Assembly (NCBI GenBank): GCA_018672315.1
Contig: CP076053.1
Location: 2,839,827-2,903,826 of the forward strand
Reading direction: 5' to 3'
Origin: Nocardioidaceae bacterium
GTDB lineage: Bacteria > Actinomycetota > Actinomycetes > Propionibacteriales > Nocardioidaceae
Length of the DNA stretch: 64,000 bases
Shown: positions 16,083 through 24,469 of the stretch, piece after piece
Numbering within the stretch: position 1 is the stretch's first letter
How the letters are laid out: every line of letters begins with the position of its first letter
Notes under the pieces: generated by a model
What the model saw: the letters and a program-made list of their open reading frames with translations, nothing else
The model's database searches: none
What the model was told of the DNA's origin: nothing
Position numbers and translations under genes: made by a program

Positions 16083-19000
16083 GTGCGGATATCCACCCTC
16101 TTCGACGGCGTCCGCCACGAGGTGGACCTCGTGCAGCACGCGGACGCCGCGACGCTCGCCGACCTGCTGGAGTCGGTGACGGGGTCGCGTCCGGTCGACG
16201 GGTCGACGCTGTGGGTCGACGACCGCGAGGTGCACGGTGAGGACCGGATCGCCGAGCTGGGACTTCTCGAGGGCTGTCGCCTCGGCCAGGAGCCCCTGCC
16301 CCGACCTGTCACCGCCGAGGGGTGGACGCTGACCGTCGTCGGTGGGCTCGCGACCGGGCAGGTCGTCGAGCTCCCGACGGACCGCACGGTCACGGTCGGG
16401 CGCGCCCCGCAGGCCGACGTCACGCTCGACTCCGCATCGGCGTCCTGGCAGCACGTCACCCTGCGCCGGGAGTCGGGGGGCGTACGCGTCCGGGACGCCG
16501 GTTCCACCAACGGCACCCGGGTCGACGGGGAGCTGCTCGACCCCGACCAGGACGGTGTGCTCGTCGCCGTCGACGCCGTGGTCGTCGCCGGGGGTGCGGC
16601 GTTGCGCGTACGCCGCAGCGCGGGCGACCTCGCGGCGCCCCGTCCTGCTGCGGGGCGGCGTACGACCGCGGCCGCGACGGTGCCGTTCAACCGACCGCCA
16701 CGCGACGGGGCGCCGCCCCCGCCCGCGGGCATCGAGCCGCCGACGCGCTCGGAGCCGACCAAGCCCAGTCGCTTCAGCATCGCCACGGTCATCGGTCCGC
16801 TGCTGCTGGCCGCGGCGATGGTCGCGGTCATCGGCGACCCGCGGTTCGCCCTGCTCGCCGCACTCAGCCCGATTCTCGGCGTGGGCACCTGGTGGGAGGG
16901 CAAGCGTCGCTACAAGCGCGACACCGAGGAGGAGCGCGTCCGCTTCGAGAAGGCACTCGACGACTTCGAGGACGAGCTCGCCGCCGCGGCCTCCCGCGAA
17001 CGCGACCGGCGGCGGGTGGAGGCCCCCGACCCGCCGGAGTGCCTGCGTCGCGCAGCCCTGCCGGCCACGACCCTGTGGCAACGTCGGCCCGAACGTGACG
17101 ACTTCCTGGTGCTGCACGCCGGTGTCGGCGACGTGCCGTGGGAGCCGCCGATCGACCGGTCGGGCCGCGCGTCGGTCAAGCTCGAGGACGAGGCCGCCGA
17201 GATCGTGGCCCGCAGCCGCATCGGCGGGGCACCCGTGCAGGTCGATCTGCTCGACGCCGGCGTCGTCGGCATCGTCGGTGATCGCGAGGGCGCGCTGGCG
17301 CTCGCACGCAGCCTGCTGTGCCAGGCGACCGTCCACTGCGGTCCCGCCGACCTCGCCGTCGGCGTGTTCTGCGACCCCGGTCGCAGCGAGGACTGGGACT
17401 TCGCCGGGTGGCTGCCGCACACCCGGCAGTGGGGCGGCCAGGACGGCGCGCAGTGGCTCTCGGCCGAGAAGACCGGCAGCGAGCGGATGCTGCGGTCCCT
17501 CCTCGACACCGTCGACGGGCTGCCCAGTGCCCAGATGCTGCTCGTGCTGGACTCCGAGGTGCTGCTCGAGGGACGTGACGCGCCGGCTCGTACGCTGCTC
17601 GGCCACGGACGTGGCGCGCGCGGGTCCTCCCAGCGCAACCCCGGCACGCCCGTCGCGGGCATCGTCGTCGCCGCCACCGAGGAGCAGCTGCCCGCCGCCT
17701 GCACCGTCGTGGTGACGGTGGCGCAGGACGCCGCCGCCACCGTGGAGGTGCCCGGTGACCTCGTGGAGGTCGCGGACGTGGTGCTCGCCGGCCTCGACGT
17801 GGAGTCCGCGCGCCGCTGCGCCATGGACCTGGCCCACTTCGAGGACCCGGAGCTGAAGGTGCCCGGCGCCGGCCTGCCCGGCATGGTGCGGCTGAACTCC
17901 GTGCTCGGCCTGGACGAACCGTCCGTCGACGCCGTGCTGCAACGGTGGGACGCCGCCACCGGCGTCAGCACCCCGGTCGGGGTGGGGGAGTCCGGCGAGT
18001 TCGAGATCGACCTGGTGCGCGACGGACCGCACGGCCTGGTCGGCGGCACCACGGGATCGGGCAAGTCCGAGTTCCTGCGCTCCCTGGTCGCGGGCCTGGC
18101 GCTGCGTACGCCCCCCACCGAGCTCACCTTCATCCTCATCGACTTCAAGGGCGGGGCGGCGTTCGCGGCGTGCGAGCGGCTGCCGCACACCATCGGCACG
18201 GTCTCCAACCTCGACGCGGCGCTGGCCGACCGTGCGATCCGGGCGCTCGAGGCGGAGATGCGCTACCGCCAGGAGCTGTTCGCCGCCGCGGGCGAGGGCG
18301 TGGACAACCTCGACGAGTACCGCCGCACCAACCCCGCCGAGCCGCTCCCGCGCCTGCTGCTGGTCATCGACGAGTTCGCCCAGCTCGCCAAGGACTACCC
18401 CGACGCCCTCGCCTCGCTGGTCAGCGTCGGTGCGGTCGGCCGCACCCTGGGTGTGCACATGATCCTCGCGACGCAACGGCCGGCCGGTGTCGTCAACGAC
18501 GACATCCTCGCCAACACCAACCTGCGGGTGGCGCTGCGCGTGCAGTCCAAGGAGGACTCGGTCAACGTCGTCGACGTGCCCGACGCCTCGGCGATCAGCC
18601 GCACGCAGCAGGGGCGGGCGTACATCAAGATGGGTCAGGACGACATCGCCCCGGTGCAGACCGCGCTCGTCACCGGTCAGTTCAGCGAGACCGAGACGAG
18701 CGCCGTCGAGGTCGCCGACGTGGTGTTCGGGGGCGTACGCCGCACCGCGTCGGGCCCCGCGAAGCCCGACAAGGACACCCCGACCGACCTCGACGAGCTC
18801 ATCGAGGTGATCCGGACGGCGGCCCAGGCGCGCGGGCACGTGGGCCCGCGGCCGGTGTGGCCGCCGGCGCTCGGGGAGCAGGTGCCGTTGGCCGGCCTGC
18901 CCGGCGGGCCGGTCGCAAACGTCGCTGCCGACGGCACCTTCGACGGGGCCGAGGCCGAGCGCGACGCCGACCTGGTCAACCAGGTGCCGCCGCGCGCGGT

Positions 19001-20441
19001 GGGACGCATGAGCGGTCGTACGCTCGAGATCGCCCTCGCCGACGACCCCGACCGGCAGCGGCAGATCCCGGTCGGCTGGGACACCGACCGCGGCAACCTG
19101 CTGCTGCTCGGCATCCCGGGGTCCGGCACCACCACCACGCTCGCCACCATCGCGCTGACCGCGGCGGCGGGCCTCGCCCCCGACGAGCTCGACCTGCTCG
19201 TGCTCGACATGGGCGCCCGCGACCTCGCGCCGCTGGAGGCGCTGCCGCACTGCACCGCGTACGTCGCCTCGGGCGCCGGGGCGCGTGAGCAGCAGGTGCG
19301 GTTCCTCAAGCACGTCCGCGCCGAGCTCGACCGGCGGCGCGAGGCCGGGGGCCCGCACCGCCCGATGCTGGTGCTGATCGACGGGCTCGCCTCGTTGAAG
19401 GACGAGTACGACGACTTCGAGGGCATCGAGCTCATGCAGGGTCTCTACCGGGCGTGGGCCGAGGGCGGTCCGTCGCAGATGTGGTTCGCGGCCGCCACCA
19501 CCCGGGCGAAGTCGGTGCCCTCGGCGATCGACGAGGTCACCACCCAGAAGTGGCTCTTCCGCCTAGCCGACGCCTACGACTACGGCGCTGCCGGCATCCC
19601 GAAGGACAAGGCGCCGCCCGCCGTCGCGGGGCGGTGCGTCCTCGCGGGGTCGATGCTGCACGCGCACGTCGCCTCCCCGGACCGTCCGCTGGCCGAGGCC
19701 GTGGCGGCCGTCGCGGGTGCCCACCCCGACGCCACCCCCAAGCCGCCGGCGGTGGGGACGCTGCCGGAGCACGTCGACGTCGCTGCGCTCGAGGCGGCCC
19801 AGCTCGGCGAGGAGCTCTGGCGGATCCCGGCAGGTGTCGCTGAGAGCGACCTGTCGACGGCGTGGTTGGAGAGCTACGCCGGTGAGCACGTCTTCATCGG
19901 CGGGCCGCCCCGTGCGGGCAAGTCGACGCTGCTGCTCGCGATGCGGCAGGCGATCGAGGAGGGTGCGAAGCAGGCCGGACGTGAGGTGACCGTCTGGGGC
20001 GTGTGCGGCCGTCGGTCACCCCTGCGCGAGGCGGGCCTGGCTCGCGTGGCGGTCGGGGCCGATGAGCTGCCCGAGCTCGTCGCGGCCGCCCGCATGGAGG
20101 ACGGGATGCTCGTGCTGCTGGTCGACGACTGCGAGCAGCTGGTCGACGACTCCGGGGTGATCCAGGGGCTCATCGACGCCCGCGGCACCTCGTTGCGCAT
20201 CGTCGCCGCGGGTCGCTCGGGGGACTTGAAGTCGATGTACAACCACTGGTCCAAGGCCGTCCGCAAGTGGCGGTGCGGCGTGCTGCTGCAGCCCGACGTG
20301 GACTACGACGGCGACCTGCTCGGCAGCCCCCTGCCCCGCAAGTCACCGGTGCGGATCACCACCGGCCGGGGGTGGATGTACTCCTCGGGCCGGCAGGTGC
20401 TCGTGCAGTCCGCCCACGCCTCCGACGCCGACCTCGGCTGA
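16083..20441 (+). CDS. essC: FHA-containing EssC/EccC-type FtsK/SpoIIIE ATPase
   Basis: This 1452-aa protein is the motor of a type VII secretion system. Residues 1-70 look ubiquitin-like or like a degenerate first FHA domain; an FHA domain follows (about 92-178: GR at 106-107, His124, STNGT 141-145). Then come a Pro-rich linker, a membrane hairpin (about 231-270) and three P-loop modules. D1 has an intact Walker A (GGTTGSGKSE, about 654) and Walker B (LLLVIDEFA). D2 has a degenerate Walker A (GIPGSGTTTT, about 1010, the usual Lys is Thr). D3 has GGPPRAGKST (about 1273). The N-terminal FHA layout is that of Firmicutes EssC rather than mycobacterial EccC. GTG start with AGGAG upstream. It should recognise and export the WXG100/Rhs proteins encoded divergently. 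The symbol is by domain layout only. Confidence 0.9.
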   Translation: MRISTLFDGVRHEVDLVQHADAATLADLLESVTGSRPVDGSTLWVDDREVHGEDRIAELGLLEGCRLGQEPLPRPVTAEGWTLTVVGGLATGQVVELPTDRTVTVGRAPQADVTLDSASASWQHVTLRRESGGVRVRDAGSTNGTRVDGELLDPDQDGVLVAVDAVVVAGGAALRVRRSAGDLAAPRPAAGRRTTAAATVPFNRPPRDGAPPPPAGIEPPTRSEPTKPSRFSIATVIGPLLLAAAMVAVIGDPRFALLAALSPILGVGTWWEGKRRYKRDTEEERVRFEKALDDFEDELAAAASRERDRRRVEAPDPPECLRRAALPATTLWQRRPERDDFLVLHAGVGDVPWEPPIDRSGRASVKLEDEAAEIVARSRIGGAPVQVDLLDAGVVGIVGDREGALALARSLLCQATVHCGPADLAVGVFCDPGRSEDWDFAGWLPHTRQWGGQDGAQWLSAEKTGSERMLRSLLDTVDGLPSAQMLLVLDSEVLLEGRDAPARTLLGHGRGARGSSQRNPGTPVAGIVVAATEEQLPAACTVVVTVAQDAAATVEVPGDLVEVADVVLAGLDVESARRCAMDLAHFEDPELKVPGAGLPGMVRLNSVLGLDEPSVDAVLQRWDAATGVSTPVGVGESGEFEIDLVRDGPHGLVGGTTGSGKSEFLRSLVAGLALRTPPTELTFILIDFKGGAAFAACERLPHTIGTVSNLDAALADRAIRALEAEMRYRQELFAAAGEGVDNLDEYRRTNPAEPLPRLLLVIDEFAQLAKDYPDALASLVSVGAVGRTLGVHMILATQRPAGVVNDDILANTNLRVALRVQSKEDSVNVVDVPDASAISRTQQGRAYIKMGQDDIAPVQTALVTGQFSETETSAVEVADVVFGGVRRTASGPAKPDKDTPTDLDELIEVIRTAAQARGHVGPRPVWPPALGEQVPLAGLPGGPVANVAADGTFDGAEAERDADLVNQVPPRAVGRMSGRTLEIALADDPDRQRQIPVGWDTDRGNLLLLGIPGSGTTTTLATIALTAAAGLAPDELDLLVLDMGARDLAPLEALPHCTAYVASGAGAREQQVRFLKHVRAELDRRREAGGPHRPMLVLIDGLASLKDEYDDFEGIELMQGLYRAWAEGGPSQMWFAAATTRAKSVPSAIDEVTTQKWLFRLADAYDYGAAGIPKDKAPPAVAGRCVLAGSMLHAHVASPDRPLAEAVAAVAGAHPDATPKPPAVGTLPEHVDVAALEAAQLGEELWRIPAGVAESDLSTAWLESYAGEHVFIGGPPRAGKSTLLLAMRQAIEEGAKQAGREVTVWGVCGRRSPLREAGLARVAVGADELPELVAAARMEDGMLVLLVDDCEQLVDDSGVIQGLIDARGTSLRIVAAGRSGDLKSMYNHWSKAVRKWRCGVLLQPDVDYDGDLLGSPLPRKSPVRITTGRGWMYSSGRQVLVQSAHASDADLG

Positions 20442-20485
20442 CCCGCGCCCCAGTCGTACGCCCCCCAGGGCGCCCTTGTCTGGCC

Positions 20486-20579
20486 CCCTGAACGCCCGCA
20501 CCTGCGGGCGTTCCCGTGCTTGCGCGGGCTTGCAAGGCCGCACAAGCACCCGGGCACCCGCAGGTGCGGGCGTCCAGGG
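20486..20579. terminator. Large stem-loop between convergent genes
   Basis: Arms 20486-20508 and 20557-20579 are 23-bp inverted repeats with one mismatch. Each arm is itself nearly self-complementary: GAACGCCCGCA and TGCGGGCGTTC (20490-20513) pair perfectly around a 2-nt loop. It lies in the 190-bp gap between the converging ATPase and kinase genes, so a two-way transcription terminator is the natural reading. No other feature is seen in this gap. Confidence 0.7.
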
Positions 20580-20631
20580 TCAGGTGAGGGAGGCCGCGGG
20601 CGTACGGGAGGGGCCGGGGGCGTACGGGCGG

Positions 20632-22695
20632 TCAGCTGCCCCGCCCGGTGACGGTGACCGGGTTGCTCTCCAGGAACCGGAAGTTGCCGACGTCGACGCC
20701 GACCGTGCACGTGGGCGAGTCGGACTGCTGGATCGCATTGACCACCAGGCCGTCACGCTCGGGGACCAGGGCCGAGCCGCAGTTGCTGCTGAACCGCACC
20801 CGGGGCTCCTCCCCGGCGATGGCGGTCAACGTCGACGCGGCGTTCTCGTCAAGGCTGAACCCCCTGCTCGGAGGGCTCACGAGCAAGGGCTCGTCACCGG
20901 GCTCGTCGGGCCACACCGGGAAGAGGGTGATGTCCAGCGGGGAGCCCGTGAGCACCCTGTCGGGCGCGACGACGACCTCGACACCCTGCACGCGCTGCAC
21001 GGCGAAGGCGTCGGAGTCGAAGGTCGGGTCCGTGACGGCCTCGGTGGTGCGCTGGGCAGCGGTGTTGAGCCAGGTCTGCAGGGCGGTGGGGTCCTCGGAC
21101 TCGGCGAGGCCGTCCAGCCGGATGCTCGCGGTGACCTCGACGGGTGCGTCCGGGCTGATCTCCTCGACCTGCACCTCCCACCCGCAGTCGACCTGCATGT
21201 CGTTGATGCTCGCGGGGTTCGGGACGGCGTCGGCACCCGTCCACGCCCCCACGTCGGCGCAGGCGTCCTCACCACCCCCAGCCGCGGGCAGCACCTCCAG
21301 GAGCGGACCCTGCAACGGGGCGGTCTCGGCGGTGTAGGTGAGGGTCAGGTCGACCACTCCGCTCTCGGGGTCGTACGTGGCGCGACGCGTCACCTGCAGC
21401 CCGGTGGGGAGCCCGGTGTCGACCTGGCTGGCCGTCCCGGCGCCCGCGACGATCGTCTGCGGCTGCCCGGGCTGCTGCCCCTCGGGCGCGTCGTCACCAC
21501 CGAGCACCAGCACCCCGACCGTCGCCACCGCCACGAGCGCGACACCACCGGCGACGAGGGCGACCAGCCGCTTGTCGACGCGCGAGCGCTGCGGCTCCTC
21601 GGGCTGCCGGCGCCGCCGCGCCGGCTCCTCCTCGGCGGGGCGCTGCAACGGCCGCACCATCGTGGCGCTCTCGGCGTCACCGAGGTCGATCCGTTCGACG
21701 GGTGCGACCTCGGGCAGACCCTCCTCGGCCGCGTCGTCGTCGTCGCTGTCGCTGTCGCGGGCCAGGGGGCGAACGACCGTCTGCGGCCCGGCCGCGGTCT
21801 CGTAGTCCGAGGGAGCGCCCTGGACGGCGAGCGCCGGCGCGTCGAGGAGCCTCGGACGCAGCGACTCCAGGTCGCCGGCGGCGTCGGCGGCGGTCGGTCG
21901 GGCGGCCGGGTCCTTCGCGAGCATCCGCTCGATGACGGCCCACAGGTCGTCATCGACGGGGATGCGCGGAGGCCGGCGTTGCACGTGACGCTGGGCGATG
22001 GCCCAGGCCGAGCCCGACCCGGCGAACGGTGTGCGGCCGGCCAGCAGCTCGTACAGCATGATGCCGACGGCGTACACGTCACCACGTGGGCCGCACTGCT
22101 CGGTCTCGATGAGCTCGGGGCACAGGTATTCCGGCGTGCCCAGCACGCCGGTGTGCGAGGTGGTGCGTTCGGCCACGATGCGGGCGATGCCGAAGTCGGA
22201 GAGCCGTACGCCACCCGCGGCCGCCGCCGCGTGGCGGCGTCCCTCGCGCCAGGGCTCGCTGAGCAGCACGTTGTCGGGCTTCACGTCGCGGTGCAGCACG
22301 TCGGCGTCGTGCGCCGCCGCGAGTCCCTGCAGCACGGCCACCGCCGCCGCGACAGCGTCCGCGGGGGTCAACGGACCGGACTCGGTCAGCAGGTCGCGCA
22401 GGGAGCCGCCGTCCACGTGGTCCATGACGATCGCGATGCGGTCGCCCTCGACGACCAGGTCACGGACGGCAACGAGGGCCGGATGGCGCAGCCCGACCAG
22501 GATGGATCGCTCCTGCACGAAGCGTGCGACCAGCGCCGGGTCCTGCGTGTGCTCGCTGCGCAGCAGCTTGGCGGCCACCCGCTCGTCGGTGCGGCGGTCC
22601 AGCGCCACCCACACCTCGCCCATCGCTCCCGAGCCGGCCCTGCGCTCGAGCCGGTAGTTGGCGCCGAGCGCGGCGTCGAGGTCGTCCGCGTCCAC
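20632..22695 (-). CDS. Transmembrane Ser/Thr protein kinase (PknB type)
   Basis: This is a 687-aa protein. The kinase domain (about 14-280) has the Gly loop GSGAMGEVW, Lys43, the catalytic loop HRDVKPDN, DFG, and a TPEYLCPE activation end. An acidic, Arg-rich linker leads to one membrane helix (about 377-400). The extracellular part (about 400-687) carries several cysteines and no PASTA repeats that I can see. GTG start. It converges on the FHA-containing ATPase gene; FHA domains bind phosphothreonine, so the kinase may control assembly or activity of the secretion ATPase. That link is inferred from adjacency and known FHA chemistry. Confidence 0.9.
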   Translation of the reverse strand: MDADDLDAALGANYRLERRAGSGAMGEVWVALDRRTDERVAAKLLRSEHTQDPALVARFVQERSILVGLRHPALVAVRDLVVEGDRIAIVMDHVDGGSLRDLLTESGPLTPADAVAAAVAVLQGLAAAHDADVLHRDVKPDNVLLSEPWREGRRHAAAAAGGVRLSDFGIARIVAERTTSHTGVLGTPEYLCPELIETEQCGPRGDVYAVGIMLYELLAGRTPFAGSGSAWAIAQRHVQRRPPRIPVDDDLWAVIERMLAKDPAARPTAADAAGDLESLRPRLLDAPALAVQGAPSDYETAAGPQTVVRPLARDSDSDDDDAAEEGLPEVAPVERIDLGDAESATMVRPLQRPAEEEPARRRRQPEEPQRSRVDKRLVALVAGGVALVAVATVGVLVLGGDDAPEGQQPGQPQTIVAGAGTASQVDTGLPTGLQVTRRATYDPESGVVDLTLTYTAETAPLQGPLLEVLPAAGGGEDACADVGAWTGADAVPNPASINDMQVDCGWEVQVEEISPDAPVEVTASIRLDGLAESEDPTALQTWLNTAAQRTTEAVTDPTFDSDAFAVQRVQGVEVVVAPDRVLTGSPLDITLFPVWPDEPGDEPLLVSPPSRGFSLDENAASTLTAIAGEEPRVRFSSNCGSALVPERDGLVVNAIQQSDSPTCTVGVDVGNFRFLESNPVTVTGRGS

Positions 22696-22805
22696 CGAGC
22701 CCCCTTCACGACCTCGTCCCGGTGCGGCGGTGGGTGTCGCAGGGTGCGATCGGCCTCGGCGGCGCCTCCGGGTTCGCGACCCAGGTTATCGGGCCCGGGC
22801 GGGAC

Positions 22806-22811
22806 TAGGGT
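22806..22811 (+). promoter_or_regulatory. -10 hexamer, probably leaderless start
   Basis: TAGGGT lies 7 nt before the ATG of the enoyl-CoA hydratase gene (22819), and no ribosome binding site is visible. The spacing would place transcription start at or next to the start codon. Confidence 0.5.
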
Positions 22812-22818
22812 CGCGAAC

Positions 22819-23631
22819 ATGACGACCCGCACGAGCACCGACAGCGACCCCGGCGTACGCATCGAGACGACAGGGGCCGTCCTGCGCATCACCTGGGACC
22901 GTCCCGACCGCTACAACAGCCTCGACGCGACGATGCTGCGCACCGCCGTCGAGGCGCTCGAGCGTGCCGCCGTCGACCCGGACGTGCGCCTGGTGACGGT
23001 CACCGGGCAGGGCAAGGCATTCTGCGCCGGCGCCTCGCTGCGGGACCGCCCCGAGGACACCGGTCGCGACGACGACCTGCCCGACACCGAGCTCCTCGAC
23101 GTCGGCAACCAGTGGGCCCTGGCGTGCCGGGCGGCGCCCCAGCTGGTCGTCTCCCTGGTCAACGGCGTCGCCGCCGGCATCGGCACCTCGATCGCGATGG
23201 GTGCGGACCTGGTGGTGATGAGCAGCACCGCGTACCTGAAGAACGCCTTCGAGTCCATCGGCCTCATGCCCGACGGGGGAGCGACGGCCTACCTGCCGGC
23301 GATCCTGGGTCGCAACCGCGCCATGGCGGTCGCGGTGCTGGGTGATCGCATCGACGCGGAGGAGTGCGTACGCCTCGGCATCGCCGCACGCTGCTTCGAC
23401 GCCGAGACGTTCCCGCGCGAGAGCGAGGCGCTCGTGGCGCGCCTGGCCGCTGGGCCGACGCAGGGGTACGCCGCGACCAAGCGCGCCATCGACGCGCTCG
23501 CCCTGCCGCAGCTCGCCGCCGCCCTCGACACCGAGCGGCACGGCCAGCGCCGGCTGCTGACCACCGCCGACCACGCCGAGGGTGTCGCGGCGTTCCTCGA
23601 CAAGCGCGACGCGCACTTCACCGGGTCCTGA
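22819..23631 (+). CDS. Enoyl-CoA hydratase/isomerase family protein
   Basis: This is a 270-aa crotonase-fold protein. Visible family features are RPDRYNSLD near the N-terminus, the oxyanion-hole segment GKAFCAGASL (about 75-84), VNGVAAGIGTSIAMGADL and the SIGLMPDGGATAYLP region where one catalytic acid is usually placed. It probably hydrates trans-2-enoyl-CoA in beta-oxidation, although crotonase homologues also include isomerases and thioesterases. It stands alone on the plus strand between two minus-strand genes; the 2,4-dienoyl-CoA reductase-like gene at 27309 could act in the same pathway. A much longer open frame reaches upstream to 20476, but it overlaps the kinase and has no homology. 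Confidence 0.88.
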   Translation: MTTRTSTDSDPGVRIETTGAVLRITWDRPDRYNSLDATMLRTAVEALERAAVDPDVRLVTVTGQGKAFCAGASLRDRPEDTGRDDDLPDTELLDVGNQWALACRAAPQLVVSLVNGVAAGIGTSIAMGADLVVMSSTAYLKNAFESIGLMPDGGATAYLPAILGRNRAMAVAVLGDRIDAEECVRLGIAARCFDAETFPRESEALVARLAAGPTQGYAATKRAIDALALPQLAAALDTERHGQRRLLTTADHAEGVAAFLDKRDAHFTGS

Positions 23632-23668
23632 GAGCCGACGGGCCCCGATCGGCCCCGCGCAATCGCGG

Positions 23669-24412
23669 TCAGCCGCGTTTGCCGTGACGCCAGACGGCGT
23701 GTGCCAGCTGCGCCGGCTCGACCGCGAGTGCTGCGGCCGCGGCGCCGAGCAAGGACTGCCCGTGCTCGGGGCTGACGTCGTCCTCGCACGCGGCGGAGAC
23801 GACGCGCGTCCACGCGGCCTCGGCCCGGCGACCGGGGGAGCCGAGCAGCAGCAGGAAGTACTCGAAGGTCTCCACGCCCAGCCCCTCGACGGAGGCGAAG
23901 GCATCGCGAGCCTCGACGTACCGCCCGGGCAGCAGGCCACGCACGTCGTCGGCCGAGCGCGGCGACCCCGATAGGTCGTGCAGGGCCCGCGCCGCCGTCG
24001 TCGCTGCGTCGACCTTGAGGGCGCCCCCCATCAGCCGCTGCCGCGTCACCGTGCCGTTCTCGGCCAACGAGCGCATCGCGGCACCGGAGGTGGCCAGGCG
24101 CGCGAGGTCGTCGCACGGCCGGCCGGCGTGGGCGGCGCACGCCGAGACCCACCCGCGCACCCCGGTCGTCGGCGACCCGTAGGTGGTGCGGATGGTGAAG
24201 ACCGCATCCAGCAGCGCCAGCTCGACGGCGTGCGGGTGGGGGCTCCACGGGACGCCGAGATCGACGCCCTCGAGCGCGCGGAGCACCCGGTCGAGGTCAT
24301 CCCCTCGGGCAGCGGGACGGGTGGGCGACAGGGCGGAGAGGACTGAGAACACGGCGGACTCCCGGAGGTGGGGTGGATCGGACGCGACGAACGTACGAAC
24401 GCGCACCGACAT
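23669..24412 (-). CDS. Conserved hypothetical, possible helix-hairpin-helix fold
   Basis: This is a 247-aa protein rich in helices. Segments such as FTIRTTYGSPTTGV and the EARDAF...VEGLGVETFEYFLLLLG stretch resemble the helix-hairpin-helix layout of endonuclease III-like DNA glycosylases (a GxG turn followed by a hydrophobic helix), but I see neither the usual catalytic Lys/Asp pair nor an iron-sulfur cysteine cluster. No informative neighbour. The start could be the ATG at 24412 or a downstream GTG. Confidence 0.65.
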   Translation of the reverse strand: MSVRVRTFVASDPPHLRESAVFSVLSALSPTRPAARGDDLDRVLRALEGVDLGVPWSPHPHAVELALLDAVFTIRTTYGSPTTGVRGWVSACAAHAGRPCDDLARLATSGAAMRSLAENGTVTRQRLMGGALKVDAATTAARALHDLSGSPRSADDVRGLLPGRYVEARDAFASVEGLGVETFEYFLLLLGSPGRRAEAAWTRVVSAACEDDVSPEHGQSLLGAAAAALAVEPAQLAHAVWRHGKRG

Positions 24413-24469
24413 CCCCGAGCCCTTGCGACCGCCCCTGTGGACAGGCCGTGCCCGGGAGCGCGGGGACCG

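Noticed and set aside
11720-22700. EccB, EccD, EccE, mycosin, EssA or EssB genes of a standard type VII system
   Set aside because: All frames were read; no multi-helix EccD-like, subtilisin-like or EssB-like protein is encoded in the window.
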